Source of the DNA: Halieaceae bacterium
GTDB lineage: Bacteria; Pseudomonadota; Gammaproteobacteria; Pseudomonadales; Halieaceae
Assembly: GCA_024640505.1 (NCBI GenBank)
Contig: JAHEEV010000001.1
Span: 55,960 to 119,959 of the forward strand
DNA length: 64,000 bases
Direction: 5' to 3'
Position numbers and translations under genes: made by a program. Of the stretch, positions 28,570-36,836 are shown piece after piece. Position 1 is the first letter of the stretch, and each line of letters starts with the position of its first letter. The notes under the pieces were generated by a model. The model was not told the origin of the DNA and searched no databases. It saw only the letters and a program-made list of their open reading frames with translations.

Positions 28570-29382
28570 ATGATGTTCATGCCTACAAGTGACCGGCTTT
28601 CTGCAAGGATGGCACTGGTACTGGCACTGCTGTTTCAGACGCAGTGCGCCAGCGCCCAGGACAGCCAGGACCTTGCCAAGGCCTCGCAGAACCCGGTCGG
28701 CGACCTGATCAGCCTGCCCTTCCAGAACAACATGAATTTTGATGTGGGCCCGGACGACCGGGTGCAGAACATCATGAATATCCAGCCCGTCTATCCGGTG
28801 GCGCTCAACGAGGACTGGAATCTGATAACCCGTACCATCCTGCCGGTGATCAGTCAGCCTGCCCCCGGCGACGATCGCACGGACGGGATCGGGGATCTCA
28901 ATTTCACCGGCTTTATTTCGCCGCGGGCACCGGGCGAGTGGATCTGGGGCCTGGGCCCCGTGCTCGCCTTCCCCACCGCCTCCGATGATGTATTGGGCAC
29001 AGAAAAGTACAGTGCCGGGTTGTCTGCCGTGGTGCTGACCATGCCGGGTCGCTGGGTGGTGGGTGGACTGGTGAGCAACGTCTGGTCCTATGCCGGGGAT
29101 GATGACCGGGAAGACGTGAACAGTTTTCTTTTCCAGTATTTCGTCAACTACAACTTTTCCAGCGGCTGGTACTTTTCCAGTGCGCCGATCATGACCGCCA
29201 ACTGGGAAGCGGACAGCGATGACCGGTGGACCGTGCCGCTGGGAGGAGGATTCGGCAAGATCGTCCGGATGGGCAAGCTGCCGGTCAATATCAACAGCCA
29301 GGTTTTCTACAACGTGGAAAAGCCGCGCGGCGGCCCTGACTGGAGCTGGCGTCTGCAGTTCCAGTTCATGTTTCCGAAATAG
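28570..29382 (+). CDS. Outer-membrane beta-barrel transporter-like protein
   Basis: 270 residues: signal peptide (ALVLALLFQTQCASA) then alternating beta strands ending in the aromatic LQFQFMFPK, as expected for an outer-membrane barrel. The pattern (QNPVGDLISLPFQNNMNF, WNLITRTILPVISQP, GIGDLNFTGFISPR) is that of proteins often labelled 'neuromedin U' or MetA-pathway-of-phenol-degradation type. GAGGATAAGCGAAA precedes the start. The transported substrate is unknown. Confidence 0.85.
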   Translation: MMFMPTSDRLSARMALVLALLFQTQCASAQDSQDLAKASQNPVGDLISLPFQNNMNFDVGPDDRVQNIMNIQPVYPVALNEDWNLITRTILPVISQPAPGDDRTDGIGDLNFTGFISPRAPGEWIWGLGPVLAFPTASDDVLGTEKYSAGLSAVVLTMPGRWVVGGLVSNVWSYAGDDDREDVNSFLFQYFVNYNFSSGWYFSSAPIMTANWEADSDDRWTVPLGGGFGKIVRMGKLPVNINSQVFYNVEKPRGGPDWSWRLQFQFMFPK

Positions 29383-29400
29383 CGGCCCGGTGCTTTCGCC

Positions 29401-30201
29401 TTAGCCGCGCTCGAGACAGTGATCGCGCACCTGCTGCAGCTTTACCGCATGATTGCTGAATATCCACTCCACACCGCGGTTCAGTTCCCGGTACAGGCAG
29501 TTTTTCGAAGCCACGAAACCGGTCCCCAGCGGCTGGCCTGCCTGATCCAGGCGGCGCTTTACCCTGTGATTCAACAGCAGGAAATGCCCCCCCAGGCCGC
29601 CAAAACCGCGGTCGACGCAGGTCTGGCACAGCTCCCCGACGTTCTCCTCGGCAACCGGACAGCAGAAACGGCGGGGCAGGAAGTCCACCAGCTCGAACAC
29701 GGCCGGATCCAGGCCCAGTATGTGGTAGTCGCGCCCGGGCTCCAGTGGTGACAGTTCCCGCTGCAGGATGCGGCTCTGGTGTGTCGGCTGCGGAAATCGC
29801 TCGGCCTTGAGCTCCAGCATCAGGTGGGTCGAGCCGCCAAATTCCGCGATGAGCTCGGCCAGCGAGGGTATCAGCGGCATGCGCGCTCGAACCTCGTCGA
29901 AGGAGAGGGTGGAGATTAGCTCCGGCGAGCCGAAAACCCGTTCACCGCTGGGATCATGGCAGATCACCGGCACCAGGTCTGCGGTCCAGCGGATGTCACA
30001 CTCGATTCCCCAGACCCCGGCAGCTCTTGCAATCCCGAATGCTTGCAGGGTATTTTCCATGACTCGCTTGTTGTCGTGCTCGCCACGGTGGGAGATGATT
30101 TTGCAGTTCTGCAAGGCAGACTTGTCCGGTACCCGCCGCGGGATGACCGCCATGCACCAGTCTGCCGTCCGGAGCTTTGTGCGCCGCCATCGAACACCCA
30201 T
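29401..30201 (-). CDS. Glycerophosphodiester phosphodiesterase family protein
   Basis: Predicted GDPD enzyme (266 residues) hydrolysing glycerophosphodiesters to glycerol-3-phosphate and an alcohol. Family motifs are ISHRGEHDN, ENTLQAF, ECDIRWTADLVPVICHD and LMLELK. No signal peptide is seen, so a cytoplasmic site is likely. GAGG eight bases before the ATG at 30201 supports the long start; the inner ATG at 30153 has none. It is divergent from the UMF1 transporter gene at 30286, sharing a short spacer. Confidence 0.87.
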   Translation of the reverse strand: MGVRWRRTKLRTADWCMAVIPRRVPDKSALQNCKIISHRGEHDNKRVMENTLQAFGIARAAGVWGIECDIRWTADLVPVICHDPSGERVFGSPELISTLSFDEVRARMPLIPSLAELIAEFGGSTHLMLELKAERFPQPTHQSRILQRELSPLEPGRDYHILGLDPAVFELVDFLPRRFCCPVAEENVGELCQTCVDRGFGGLGGHFLLLNHRVKRRLDQAGQPLGTGFVASKNCLYRELNRGVEWIFSNHAVKLQQVRDHCLERG

Positions 30202-30285
30202 GCCGTTTGCCTCGATTGACCTGCCAGCCCGGATAGTAGCGCCGCGGGAGACGGTTTGTCAGTCCCGTAACGGCGAAACTCTCCC

Positions 30286-31620
30286 ATGAGTCACTTTACC
30301 GGGGAGGTCGGGGATGAGCTGGACGCCAACCCCGCGCAGCGGCGCGAGTTGTTCGCCTGGGCCCTCTACGACTTTGCCAATTCCGGTTATACCACGGTGG
30401 TGCTCACCACCATCTACAGCGCCTATTTCGTGGCGGTGGTGGCAGCCGGTATCGAGGCGGCATCGCCGGGAGGCGCGACCCTGCTGTGGACCCTGGCGAT
30501 CGGCGTCGCCAACCTCTGTGTGCTCCTGAGCGGCCCGGTGGTCGGCGCCATCGCCGATGTCCGGGCGGCGAAGAAGCGCTTCCTGCTGGTCACCACGTTG
30601 GTCTGTGTCGCGGCTACCGCCTTGCTCGGCACTGCAGGGCCGGGAGAGGCGGCACTTGCCGTGGCGTTGCTGATCCTGTCCGCCATGGCCTTTTCCCTCG
30701 GGGAGAACCTGATCGCGGCGTTCCTGCCTGAAATTGCCCATAGCGACAGAATGGGCCGTGTGTCGGGCTACGGCTGGAGCGTGGGCTACTTTGGCGGACT
30801 GTTGACCCTGGGAAGCTGCCTGGCCTACATCAGCTGGGCCGCGGGCAAGGGGCAGGAAGCGGTCGACTACGTGCCGGTGGCCCTGTTGATCACGGCGGCG
30901 ATCTTTGCCGTTACCGCTGCCCCGACGTTTATCTGGCTGCGCGAGCGTTCGGTGCCCCGGACTCTACCCGCCGGTACCTCCTACGTGCGAGCGGGTTTCC
31001 GGCGGGTACGCCTCACCCTGGAGCACGCTGCACAATTCCCCGACCTGTTCCGTTTCCTCTGGTGCCTGACCCTGTTTCAGTCCGGGGTGGCCACCGTGGT
31101 CGTTATTGCCGCGATCTATGCCCAGGAAGTGCTGGGTTTCGACAGCCAGCAACTCATCATTCTCATCATGGTCGTCAACCTGACTGCCGCCGTTGGTGCC
31201 TTCGGCTTTGGCTATGCCCAGGACCATTTCGGTTCCGTGCCGAGCCTGGCGGTGGGTCTGCTGGTCTGGATCGCCGCCATCGGGGTGACCTATTTCGCCC
31301 AGGACCCCGGCCACCTGTGGCTGGCGGGTAATCTCATGGGGCTGGCGCTGGGTTCGACCCAGGCCGGTGGCCGGGCGCTGATCGGGCAGTTCACGCCGGA
31401 GGCGCGCAATGCCGAGTTTTTCGGGCTGTGGGGCCTGGCGGGCCGTGCGGCGGCCATTCTCGGGCCCGTGAGCTATGGGCTGACCAGTCACTTCAGTGGT
31501 GGGAATCACCGCCTGGCCCTGTTGTCGACGCTACTATACTTCCTGTTCGGGCTTGCCCTGCTGTTTACTGTGAACGAGCAGCGCGGCAGACTGGCGCGGC
31601 AGCGACAGGAGACGCAATGA
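30286..31620 (+). CDS. UMF1-family (Atg22-like) MFS permease
   Basis: 12-helix inner-membrane carrier (444 residues). RRELFAWALYDFANSGYTTVVLTTIYSAYF is the signature of the UMF1/Atg22 branch of the major facilitator superfamily, which includes yeast amino-acid effluxer Atg22. The stop TGA overlaps the ATG of the next gene (ATGA), tying it to a class III aminotransferase and a small-molecule kinase. Import of an amino-alcohol or amino-acid substrate for those enzymes is inferred. Confidence 0.85.
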   Translation: MSHFTGEVGDELDANPAQRRELFAWALYDFANSGYTTVVLTTIYSAYFVAVVAAGIEAASPGGATLLWTLAIGVANLCVLLSGPVVGAIADVRAAKKRFLLVTTLVCVAATALLGTAGPGEAALAVALLILSAMAFSLGENLIAAFLPEIAHSDRMGRVSGYGWSVGYFGGLLTLGSCLAYISWAAGKGQEAVDYVPVALLITAAIFAVTAAPTFIWLRERSVPRTLPAGTSYVRAGFRRVRLTLEHAAQFPDLFRFLWCLTLFQSGVATVVVIAAIYAQEVLGFDSQQLIILIMVVNLTAAVGAFGFGYAQDHFGSVPSLAVGLLVWIAAIGVTYFAQDPGHLWLAGNLMGLALGSTQAGGRALIGQFTPEARNAEFFGLWGLAGRAAAILGPVSYGLTSHFSGGNHRLALLSTLLYFLFGLALLFTVNEQRGRLARQRQETQ

Positions 31621-32876
31621 TGACAGATGATAACGGGCGGGCGGCTGCTGAACTCAAGCAGGAGACCCTGCAACTGGCGCGCGACTACCTGTTTCCCCAG
31701 CGTATCGACCTCATGGGCCAGTTGGGCGTCGACCTGGTGATCGGCCGGCGCGAGGGTTACCGCATGTGGGACCTGGATGGGCGGGAGTTGCTCGATTTCC
31801 ACCTCAACGGCGGCACCTATAACCTCGGGCACCGCCATCCGGCGCTACTCGCGGTGCTGCAGGACTCCCTGGCCCATGCGGATGTGGGTAATCACCACTT
31901 TGCCAATCCCGAGCGTGCGCGACTGGCGCAACACCTGGCAGCGGTTACCGGGTTGCAGTTCAGCGTCTTCACCCCCAGTGGCGCCGAAGCGAATGACGTC
32001 GCCATCAAATCCGCACGCCGGTATACCGGGCGGCGCAAGATCGTGGCACTGGAGCAGGGTTATCACGGGCGTTCGGGATTGTCCGGCGCCGCCGGCAATC
32101 CCGACTCCGCCCGCGCCTTCAACAGCGATTACCCCGGGGAATTCGTGACCGTACCCTTCAACGATGCCGGGGCGATGGAGCAGGCACTGGCCGGCGGGGA
32201 CGTGGCGGCCGTGCTGATGGAGACGATCCCCGCCACCGCCGGCTTCCCCCTGCCCGACGAGGATTACCTGCCTGCGGTGCGCGAACTCTGCGATCGCTAC
32301 GGCACCCTCTACATTGCCGATGAGGTCCAGACCGGCCTGGGCCGGACGGGTCGCTTGTGGGCCGTGGAGCAATGGGGGGTCAAGCCGGATATCCTCATCA
32401 CCGGCAAGGGCCTGTCCGGCGGCCTCTACCCGGTCTCCGCGGCGGTGCTGTCGGCGGAGGTGGGGGGCTGGCTGGCAGACGATGGCTGGGGTTATGTATC
32501 GACCTTCGGCGGGGCCCAGCCCGGGTGCGCGGTGGGTTGCAAGGCCCTGGAGATCTGTGCCGATCCCGCGACCCTGGACAATGTCGGCACCATAGCCGAC
32601 TACCTGCGGACCGGGCTCGAGGATATACGCAACCGCCGCCCTTTCCTCAGTGACATCCAGCAATGCGGCCTGGTGATCGGTCTTCGTTTCGATGCCCCCG
32701 ATGGTGGTATGCGGATGACCGGCGCCCTGTATCAACACGGACTGTGGGCCATGTTCGCCAGTTTCGATCCCGCGGTCCTGCAGTTCAAGCCTGGCCTTCT
32801 GGTCGACCGGGCCTATTGTGACGAGGCCCTGCAGCGTCTGGACGATGCATTGGCCAGCCTGCAGGGGGCGGGGTGA
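31617..32876 (+). CDS. Class III aminotransferase or phospholyase
   Basis: PLP enzyme of fold type I, class III (419 residues). The Asp-containing IADEVQTGLGRTG and the Schiff-base Lys in ITGKGLSGG (about K264) are intact. The start is the ATG at 31617 overlapping the upstream stop; an open frame extends further upstream but lies inside the permease gene. The neighbouring APH-type kinase suggests an amino-alcohol phosphate phospholyase (as in ethanolamine-phosphate or phosphohydroxylysine lyases) instead of a plain transaminase; this is inference. Confidence 0.88.
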   Translation: MMTDDNGRAAAELKQETLQLARDYLFPQRIDLMGQLGVDLVIGRREGYRMWDLDGRELLDFHLNGGTYNLGHRHPALLAVLQDSLAHADVGNHHFANPERARLAQHLAAVTGLQFSVFTPSGAEANDVAIKSARRYTGRRKIVALEQGYHGRSGLSGAAGNPDSARAFNSDYPGEFVTVPFNDAGAMEQALAGGDVAAVLMETIPATAGFPLPDEDYLPAVRELCDRYGTLYIADEVQTGLGRTGRLWAVEQWGVKPDILITGKGLSGGLYPVSAAVLSAEVGGWLADDGWGYVSTFGGAQPGCAVGCKALEICADPATLDNVGTIADYLRTGLEDIRNRRPFLSDIQQCGLVIGLRFDAPDGGMRMTGALYQHGLWAMFASFDPAVLQFKPGLLVDRAYCDEALQRLDDALASLQGAG

Positions 32877-33889
32877 TGGGCGCCTTCGACCAGCTCCCGG
32901 TCGAGCGGCAGATTGAATTGATGCAGGGCGTTGCCGCTGCCGCGCTGCCCCGGTGGGGCATGGAGGATGCCGGTCTCGAATTGCTCAAGCATCGCGAGAA
33001 TACGGTGTTCAAGGTGCTCCCGGCAGGGGAGGAGCCCTGCGTCATGCGCGTGCACCGCCAGCACTACCACAGTGACGACCAGCTCACGTCGGAACTGGTG
33101 TGGCTGGAGTCGCTGCGCGCGGCGGGTGTGGCGACCACCGAGGGAATACCCTGTAAGGATGGATCGCTGTTTGCATTGGCTGCAACCGCAGATGTACCGG
33201 AGGGGCGCCAGTGTGACCTGCTGCGCTGGGTTCCGGGGGAGGCCGTCGGCAGCCTGGAGGAGGGCGTGTATCTCGAGGAATCCGTCCTGCAAGCCGTCTA
33301 CCAGCAAGTGGGTGAGCAGGCGGCGCGGATTCACAACCACGGTGAGACCTGGTCCCGGCCGGAGGGTTTTTCCCTCCTGGTCTGGGACGAAGACGGCTTC
33401 TTCGGGGAGACCGGAGCCATCTGCGGGCGCTACTGGGACCTGGCGTCGTTGACGGCGGATCAGCTCGCACTGCTGCACCGGGCCAGGGACCTGACTGCCC
33501 GGACGCTGGACGAATTCGGGAAGGCGCCGGACCGGTATGGGTTGGTGCATGGAGACTTCCTGCCGGAGAACCTGTTTTACGACGGTCGATCCGTGCGCCT
33601 GATCGACTGGGACGACACCGGGTTCAGCTGGCATATTTATGACTTCGCCACGGCCATGTTCCCCCATCTGGGCCAGGACAGCTACGACGTGGCGTTGGCC
33701 GCCATGGTGGGGGGCTATCGCGGGCACCGGGCATTGCCGGACGATCACCTGGAGATGCTGCCGTTCCTGATGATGGCGCGGACCCTCTCCTACGTGGGCT
33801 GGGTCCACAGCCGGGGAGCTGCGGGTCGGGAACTGGAGCCGTTGGCGGTGGCCGTTGCCTGTGCGTTGGCCGAAGAGATCGTGGGCTGA
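32876..33889 (+). CDS. APH-family small-molecule kinase
   Basis: Aminoglycoside phosphotransferase/choline-kinase-like protein (337 residues). HGDFLPENLF (H225, D227 as catalytic base, N near 232) and LIDWDDTG (metal Asp) are clear. Start chosen at the ATG at 32876, which overlaps the aminotransferase stop (TGATG); a GTG three bases earlier is possible. The substrate is not an antibiotic by context: it sits with a class III PLP enzyme and a permease, as hydroxylysine or amino-alcohol kinases do. Confidence 0.85.
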   Translation: MGAFDQLPVERQIELMQGVAAAALPRWGMEDAGLELLKHRENTVFKVLPAGEEPCVMRVHRQHYHSDDQLTSELVWLESLRAAGVATTEGIPCKDGSLFALAATADVPEGRQCDLLRWVPGEAVGSLEEGVYLEESVLQAVYQQVGEQAARIHNHGETWSRPEGFSLLVWDEDGFFGETGAICGRYWDLASLTADQLALLHRARDLTARTLDEFGKAPDRYGLVHGDFLPENLFYDGRSVRLIDWDDTGFSWHIYDFATAMFPHLGQDSYDVALAAMVGGYRGHRALPDDHLEMLPFLMMARTLSYVGWVHSRGAAGRELEPLAVAVACALAEEIVG

Positions 33890-34068
33890 CAGTACCGCTG
33901 TGGTAGAGCCTGCGGCCATCATCGCTCCCCGGTGCAGCCAGGCAGCCAGCCGGTCTAGACCCTGCCCCGGCACTCATATTGGCCGGTAAGGGCATTCACA
34001 TCGATGGCATGCGGCGTAAGCTTCCCGCACCGTATTTACATTGGATTGATAACCCCGGGGGAATGCCC

Positions 34069-35643
34069 ATGTCCGCACGAAAGCTGCTGTTTGCCCTGCT
34101 GCTCACCGTTTTTAACCTGGCCGTGCCCGGCGTTTACGCGAAGGAAGACAAGCCCAACATCCTCGTGATCTGGGGCGATGATATCGGCTGGTCCAATCTC
34201 AGTGCCTACCACCGGGGCATGCTCGGGGGCAGTACCCCCAACATCGATCGTATCGCCGAGGAGGGTGCCCTGTTCACTGACTATTACGGTGAGCAGAGCT
34301 GCACCGCAGGCCGCTCGGCCTTCGTCACGGGCCAGCACCCGCTGCGTACCGGGCTGCTGAAGGTCGGTCTGCCCGGTGCCGAAATCGGGTTGCAGGCGGA
34401 AGACCCCACGATCGCGGAACTGTTGAAGCCCCACGGTTATGCCACGGCCCAGTTCGGCAAAAATCACCTGGGGGACAGGGATGAATTTCTTCCCACCCAT
34501 CATGGCTTTGACGAGTTCCTGGGCAACCTCTACCACCTCAACGCGGAGGAGGAGCCGGAGACCTATTTCTATCCGAAGGATCCTGCCTTCCACAAACGCT
34601 TCGCCCCCCGCGGTGTCATTCACTCCTATGCGGATGGCAAGATCGAGGACACGGGTCCCCTGAGCCGCAAGCGGATGGAGACCGTGGACCAGGAGTTTAC
34701 CGATGCAACCCTGAAATTCATCGACAAATCCCATCGGGATGGCAAGCCGTTCTTCGTCTGGTTCAACGCGACCCGGATGCATGTCTGGACCCGGCTGGCG
34801 CCGAAATGGGAGGGGGCTTCAGGTTATGGGCTCTACGCGGACGGACTGATGGAGCACGATCATCACGTGGGCCAGTTGCTGGATAAACTCGACGAGTTGG
34901 GAATTGCGGACAATACCATTGTCATCTACAGCACGGATAACGGCTCCCAGACCAACACCTACCCCGACGGGGGCGCCGAGCCGTTCAGGGGCGAGAAGGG
35001 TTCTACCTGGGAGGGTGGCTTCCGGGTGCCCGCCCTGATCCGCTGGCCGGGCGTGGTGAAACCGGGCACCGTCATCAACGATATCTTTTCCCATCTGGAC
35101 TGGCTGCCCACCCTGATGGCCGCGGCGGGAGAGCCGGGGATTGCCGCCAAGCTGAAGCAGGGACACCGCGTTGGGGAGAAGACCTTCCGGGTTTACCTGG
35201 ACGGCTACGACCAGACGGAATTGCTCGCGGGCAAGGGGCCCGGCAAGCGCTCCACGCTGTTTTACTTCGATGACAATGCGAACTTCAATGCCCTGCGCTG
35301 GAATGATTGGAAAATTCACTTCAGCATCGCCTGGGAAGGCTGGACCGGACCGCGTGAGGCCCTGAATTTCCCCCGCGTCATACACCTGCGATCCGATCCC
35401 TACGAGGAGTCCCTGGAGTCCGGCCTCTATTCGCGATTCTTCGGTGACCAGCTATGGTTGTTCGTGCCCGTTCAGCAGGAGGTCGGCAAGTGGCTGATGA
35501 CGTTCAGGGAGTTTCCGCCCCGGCAGGCCACGGCCAGCTTTACCATCGACAGGATGATGCAGCAGATGCAGACGATGCTGCAGATGAAGGCAATGGGTGG
35601 TCAGATGCCGGCTCGGAAGAATCAGGGTAATTCACCCGGATGA
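34069..35643 (+). CDS. Exported formylglycine-type sulfatase
   Basis: Type I sulfatase (524 residues) after a signal peptide (LLFALLLTVFNLAVPGVYA). Metal-binding Asp pair in WGDDIGW (D37, D38). The modification site CTAGR (C78) follows the relaxed C-x-A-x-R form used in part of the family in place of CxPSR; Cys must be turned to formylglycine by a maturase not seen in this window. GGGGGA precedes ATG 34069. An alkylsulfatase lies 8 kb downstream. The natural sulfate ester is unknown. Confidence 0.86.
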   Translation: MSARKLLFALLLTVFNLAVPGVYAKEDKPNILVIWGDDIGWSNLSAYHRGMLGGSTPNIDRIAEEGALFTDYYGEQSCTAGRSAFVTGQHPLRTGLLKVGLPGAEIGLQAEDPTIAELLKPHGYATAQFGKNHLGDRDEFLPTHHGFDEFLGNLYHLNAEEEPETYFYPKDPAFHKRFAPRGVIHSYADGKIEDTGPLSRKRMETVDQEFTDATLKFIDKSHRDGKPFFVWFNATRMHVWTRLAPKWEGASGYGLYADGLMEHDHHVGQLLDKLDELGIADNTIVIYSTDNGSQTNTYPDGGAEPFRGEKGSTWEGGFRVPALIRWPGVVKPGTVINDIFSHLDWLPTLMAAAGEPGIAAKLKQGHRVGEKTFRVYLDGYDQTELLAGKGPGKRSTLFYFDDNANFNALRWNDWKIHFSIAWEGWTGPREALNFPRVIHLRSDPYEESLESGLYSRFFGDQLWLFVPVQQEVGKWLMTFREFPPRQATASFTIDRMMQQMQTMLQMKAMGGQMPARKNQGNSPG

Positions 35644-35873
35644 AACAGTCCGGTGCCCAGGAGTAACAGACAGCCTGTGACGAGCCCGACGCCGACCAGC
35701 GCTATTATCCCGCGTTGCGATAGAACACCCGGGACCAGAAAGGCGAAGGGTCCCAGCCACTTCACTTTTCCAAACCGCTGTTGATCCACGGAAGAAAAAA
35801 GTCGGGCGAATAGATAGAATTCCAGCACGAGCAGGAGAACGAACAGGCCGATCTGGAAATGATAAAGTGACAA
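35622..35873 (-). CDS. Small two-helix membrane protein, possible immunity factor
   Basis: 83 residues with two hydrophobic segments (about 8-27 and 55-77). The frame opens with TTG at 35873, with only a weak ribosome site, 18 bases after the stop of the RHS core gene. Its 3' end overlaps the convergent sulfatase gene by 22 bases. In polymorphic toxin loci the gene directly after the toxin often encodes its immunity protein; membrane type would suit a membrane-acting toxin. The assignment rests on position only. Confidence 0.5.
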   Translation of the reverse strand: MSLYHFQIGLFVLLLVLEFYLFARLFSSVDQQRFGKVKWLGPFAFLVPGVLSQRGIIALVGVGLVTGCLLLLGTGLFHPGELP

Positions 35874-35891
35874 GGTTGTCTTCGCTGCCTG

Positions 35892-36836
35892 TTACTTTTC
35901 GGGTTTCTTGTTCCGCTGGGGGGAAGGTTTGGGATTTTCGCTCTGTTGTCGTCCCTGCCAGCCCACTCTACCATGCCTGGCTGTAATCAGGGTGGTCGCC
36001 TCACCCTGCACTGAAACGCCAACGCCCGGGCCGACGTGCAGGCCGATGGTTTCCAGTCCGCGCTCGCTGTAGCCGGCATCGAGCCCGCCGCTGCCCAGAT
36101 CGATGGAGGCGGCACCGCCGACCCCCGCCAGGTCCTTGACCGAGCTGTCGCTGTGGACTGATTCTGCATAGGTCACCGCCATCCGGCCCGATCCGACTCC
36201 CTCACCGGCCAGGTTGGTGCTCAGAAACAAACCCACGTCATATTCCCCCCTGCCGTTGGCGTCCGGCGACGACCACGCCACGCCGAGGGCGAACCCCGAT
36301 ACCTTGATCTCCCGGTTCAGCGCATCCTGCACCACCCCGAACAGCTTGGGCAACCGGAAAGAGAAACCCACCTGGGCCGCTTCCCGCCCGTCCGGATCCA
36401 GATAGCGATAGGGGTTGTTGTTGGCATAGGCGTAGCGGTTAAAGGTGGAGACATTGTCCTGGTTGAATGGTGCGGGATCGACGCTCAGGAAACGGCCGAT
36501 CTCCGGTTCAAACCAGCGTGCACCGAAATACTGCAGGCCCGTGCGGGTCTCTTCGAGCTTCCCGGTGTACCACTGCTTCTCATCCCAGGGGGATTCCACC
36601 GGGAAGCAGCTGCCACCGCTGCAATCCGTCTCCCGGCTCTCCAGCAGCAGCCTGGAGCCATAAGGTGAATAGTCCTCCTGCCACAAAAGATTGCCCTCGC
36701 TGTCAGTCGCCGCGACAGGCGAGCCCAGGGCGTCATTGTGGTAGTAAGTGACCTGTTCGACCGTGGTCGCGTTGGCGCTGCCGGCGACGAAGAACAGGGC
36801 CAGGATCACACTGTCCTGTCGGGGATGGGTCCTCAT
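35892..36836 (-). CDS. Separate RHS core protein with own signal peptide and variable C-terminus
   Basis: 314 residues: signal peptide (residues 1-23, ending GSANA), then the RHS-associated core from YYHNDALGSPVAA (31) to RYLDPDGR (about 144-151), the motif after which RHS proteins usually self-cleave. A 160-residue Gly-rich C-terminal domain (~155-314) follows; it resembles no family I know. Normally this core ends a large RHS protein. Here it is its own gene, its ATG overlapping the stop of the 1,948-residue RHS protein (ATGA at 36833-36836). Polymorphic toxin tip is the likeliest reading. Confidence 0.85.
   Translation of the reverse strand: MRTHPRQDSVILALFFVAGSANATTVEQVTYYHNDALGSPVAATDSEGNLLWQEDYSPYGSRLLLESRETDCSGGSCFPVESPWDEKQWYTGKLEETRTGLQYFGARWFEPEIGRFLSVDPAPFNQDNVSTFNRYAYANNNPYRYLDPDGREAAQVGFSFRLPKLFGVVQDALNREIKVSGFALGVAWSSPDANGRGEYDVGLFLSTNLAGEGVGSGRMAVTYAESVHSDSSVKDLAGVGGAASIDLGSGGLDAGYSERGLETIGLHVGPGVGVSVQGEATTLITARHGRVGWQGRQQSENPKPSPQRNKKPEK

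Noticed and set aside
32876..33889. Aminoglycoside resistance gene
   Set aside because: APH fold only; the operon context with a PLP enzyme and permease points to metabolism.
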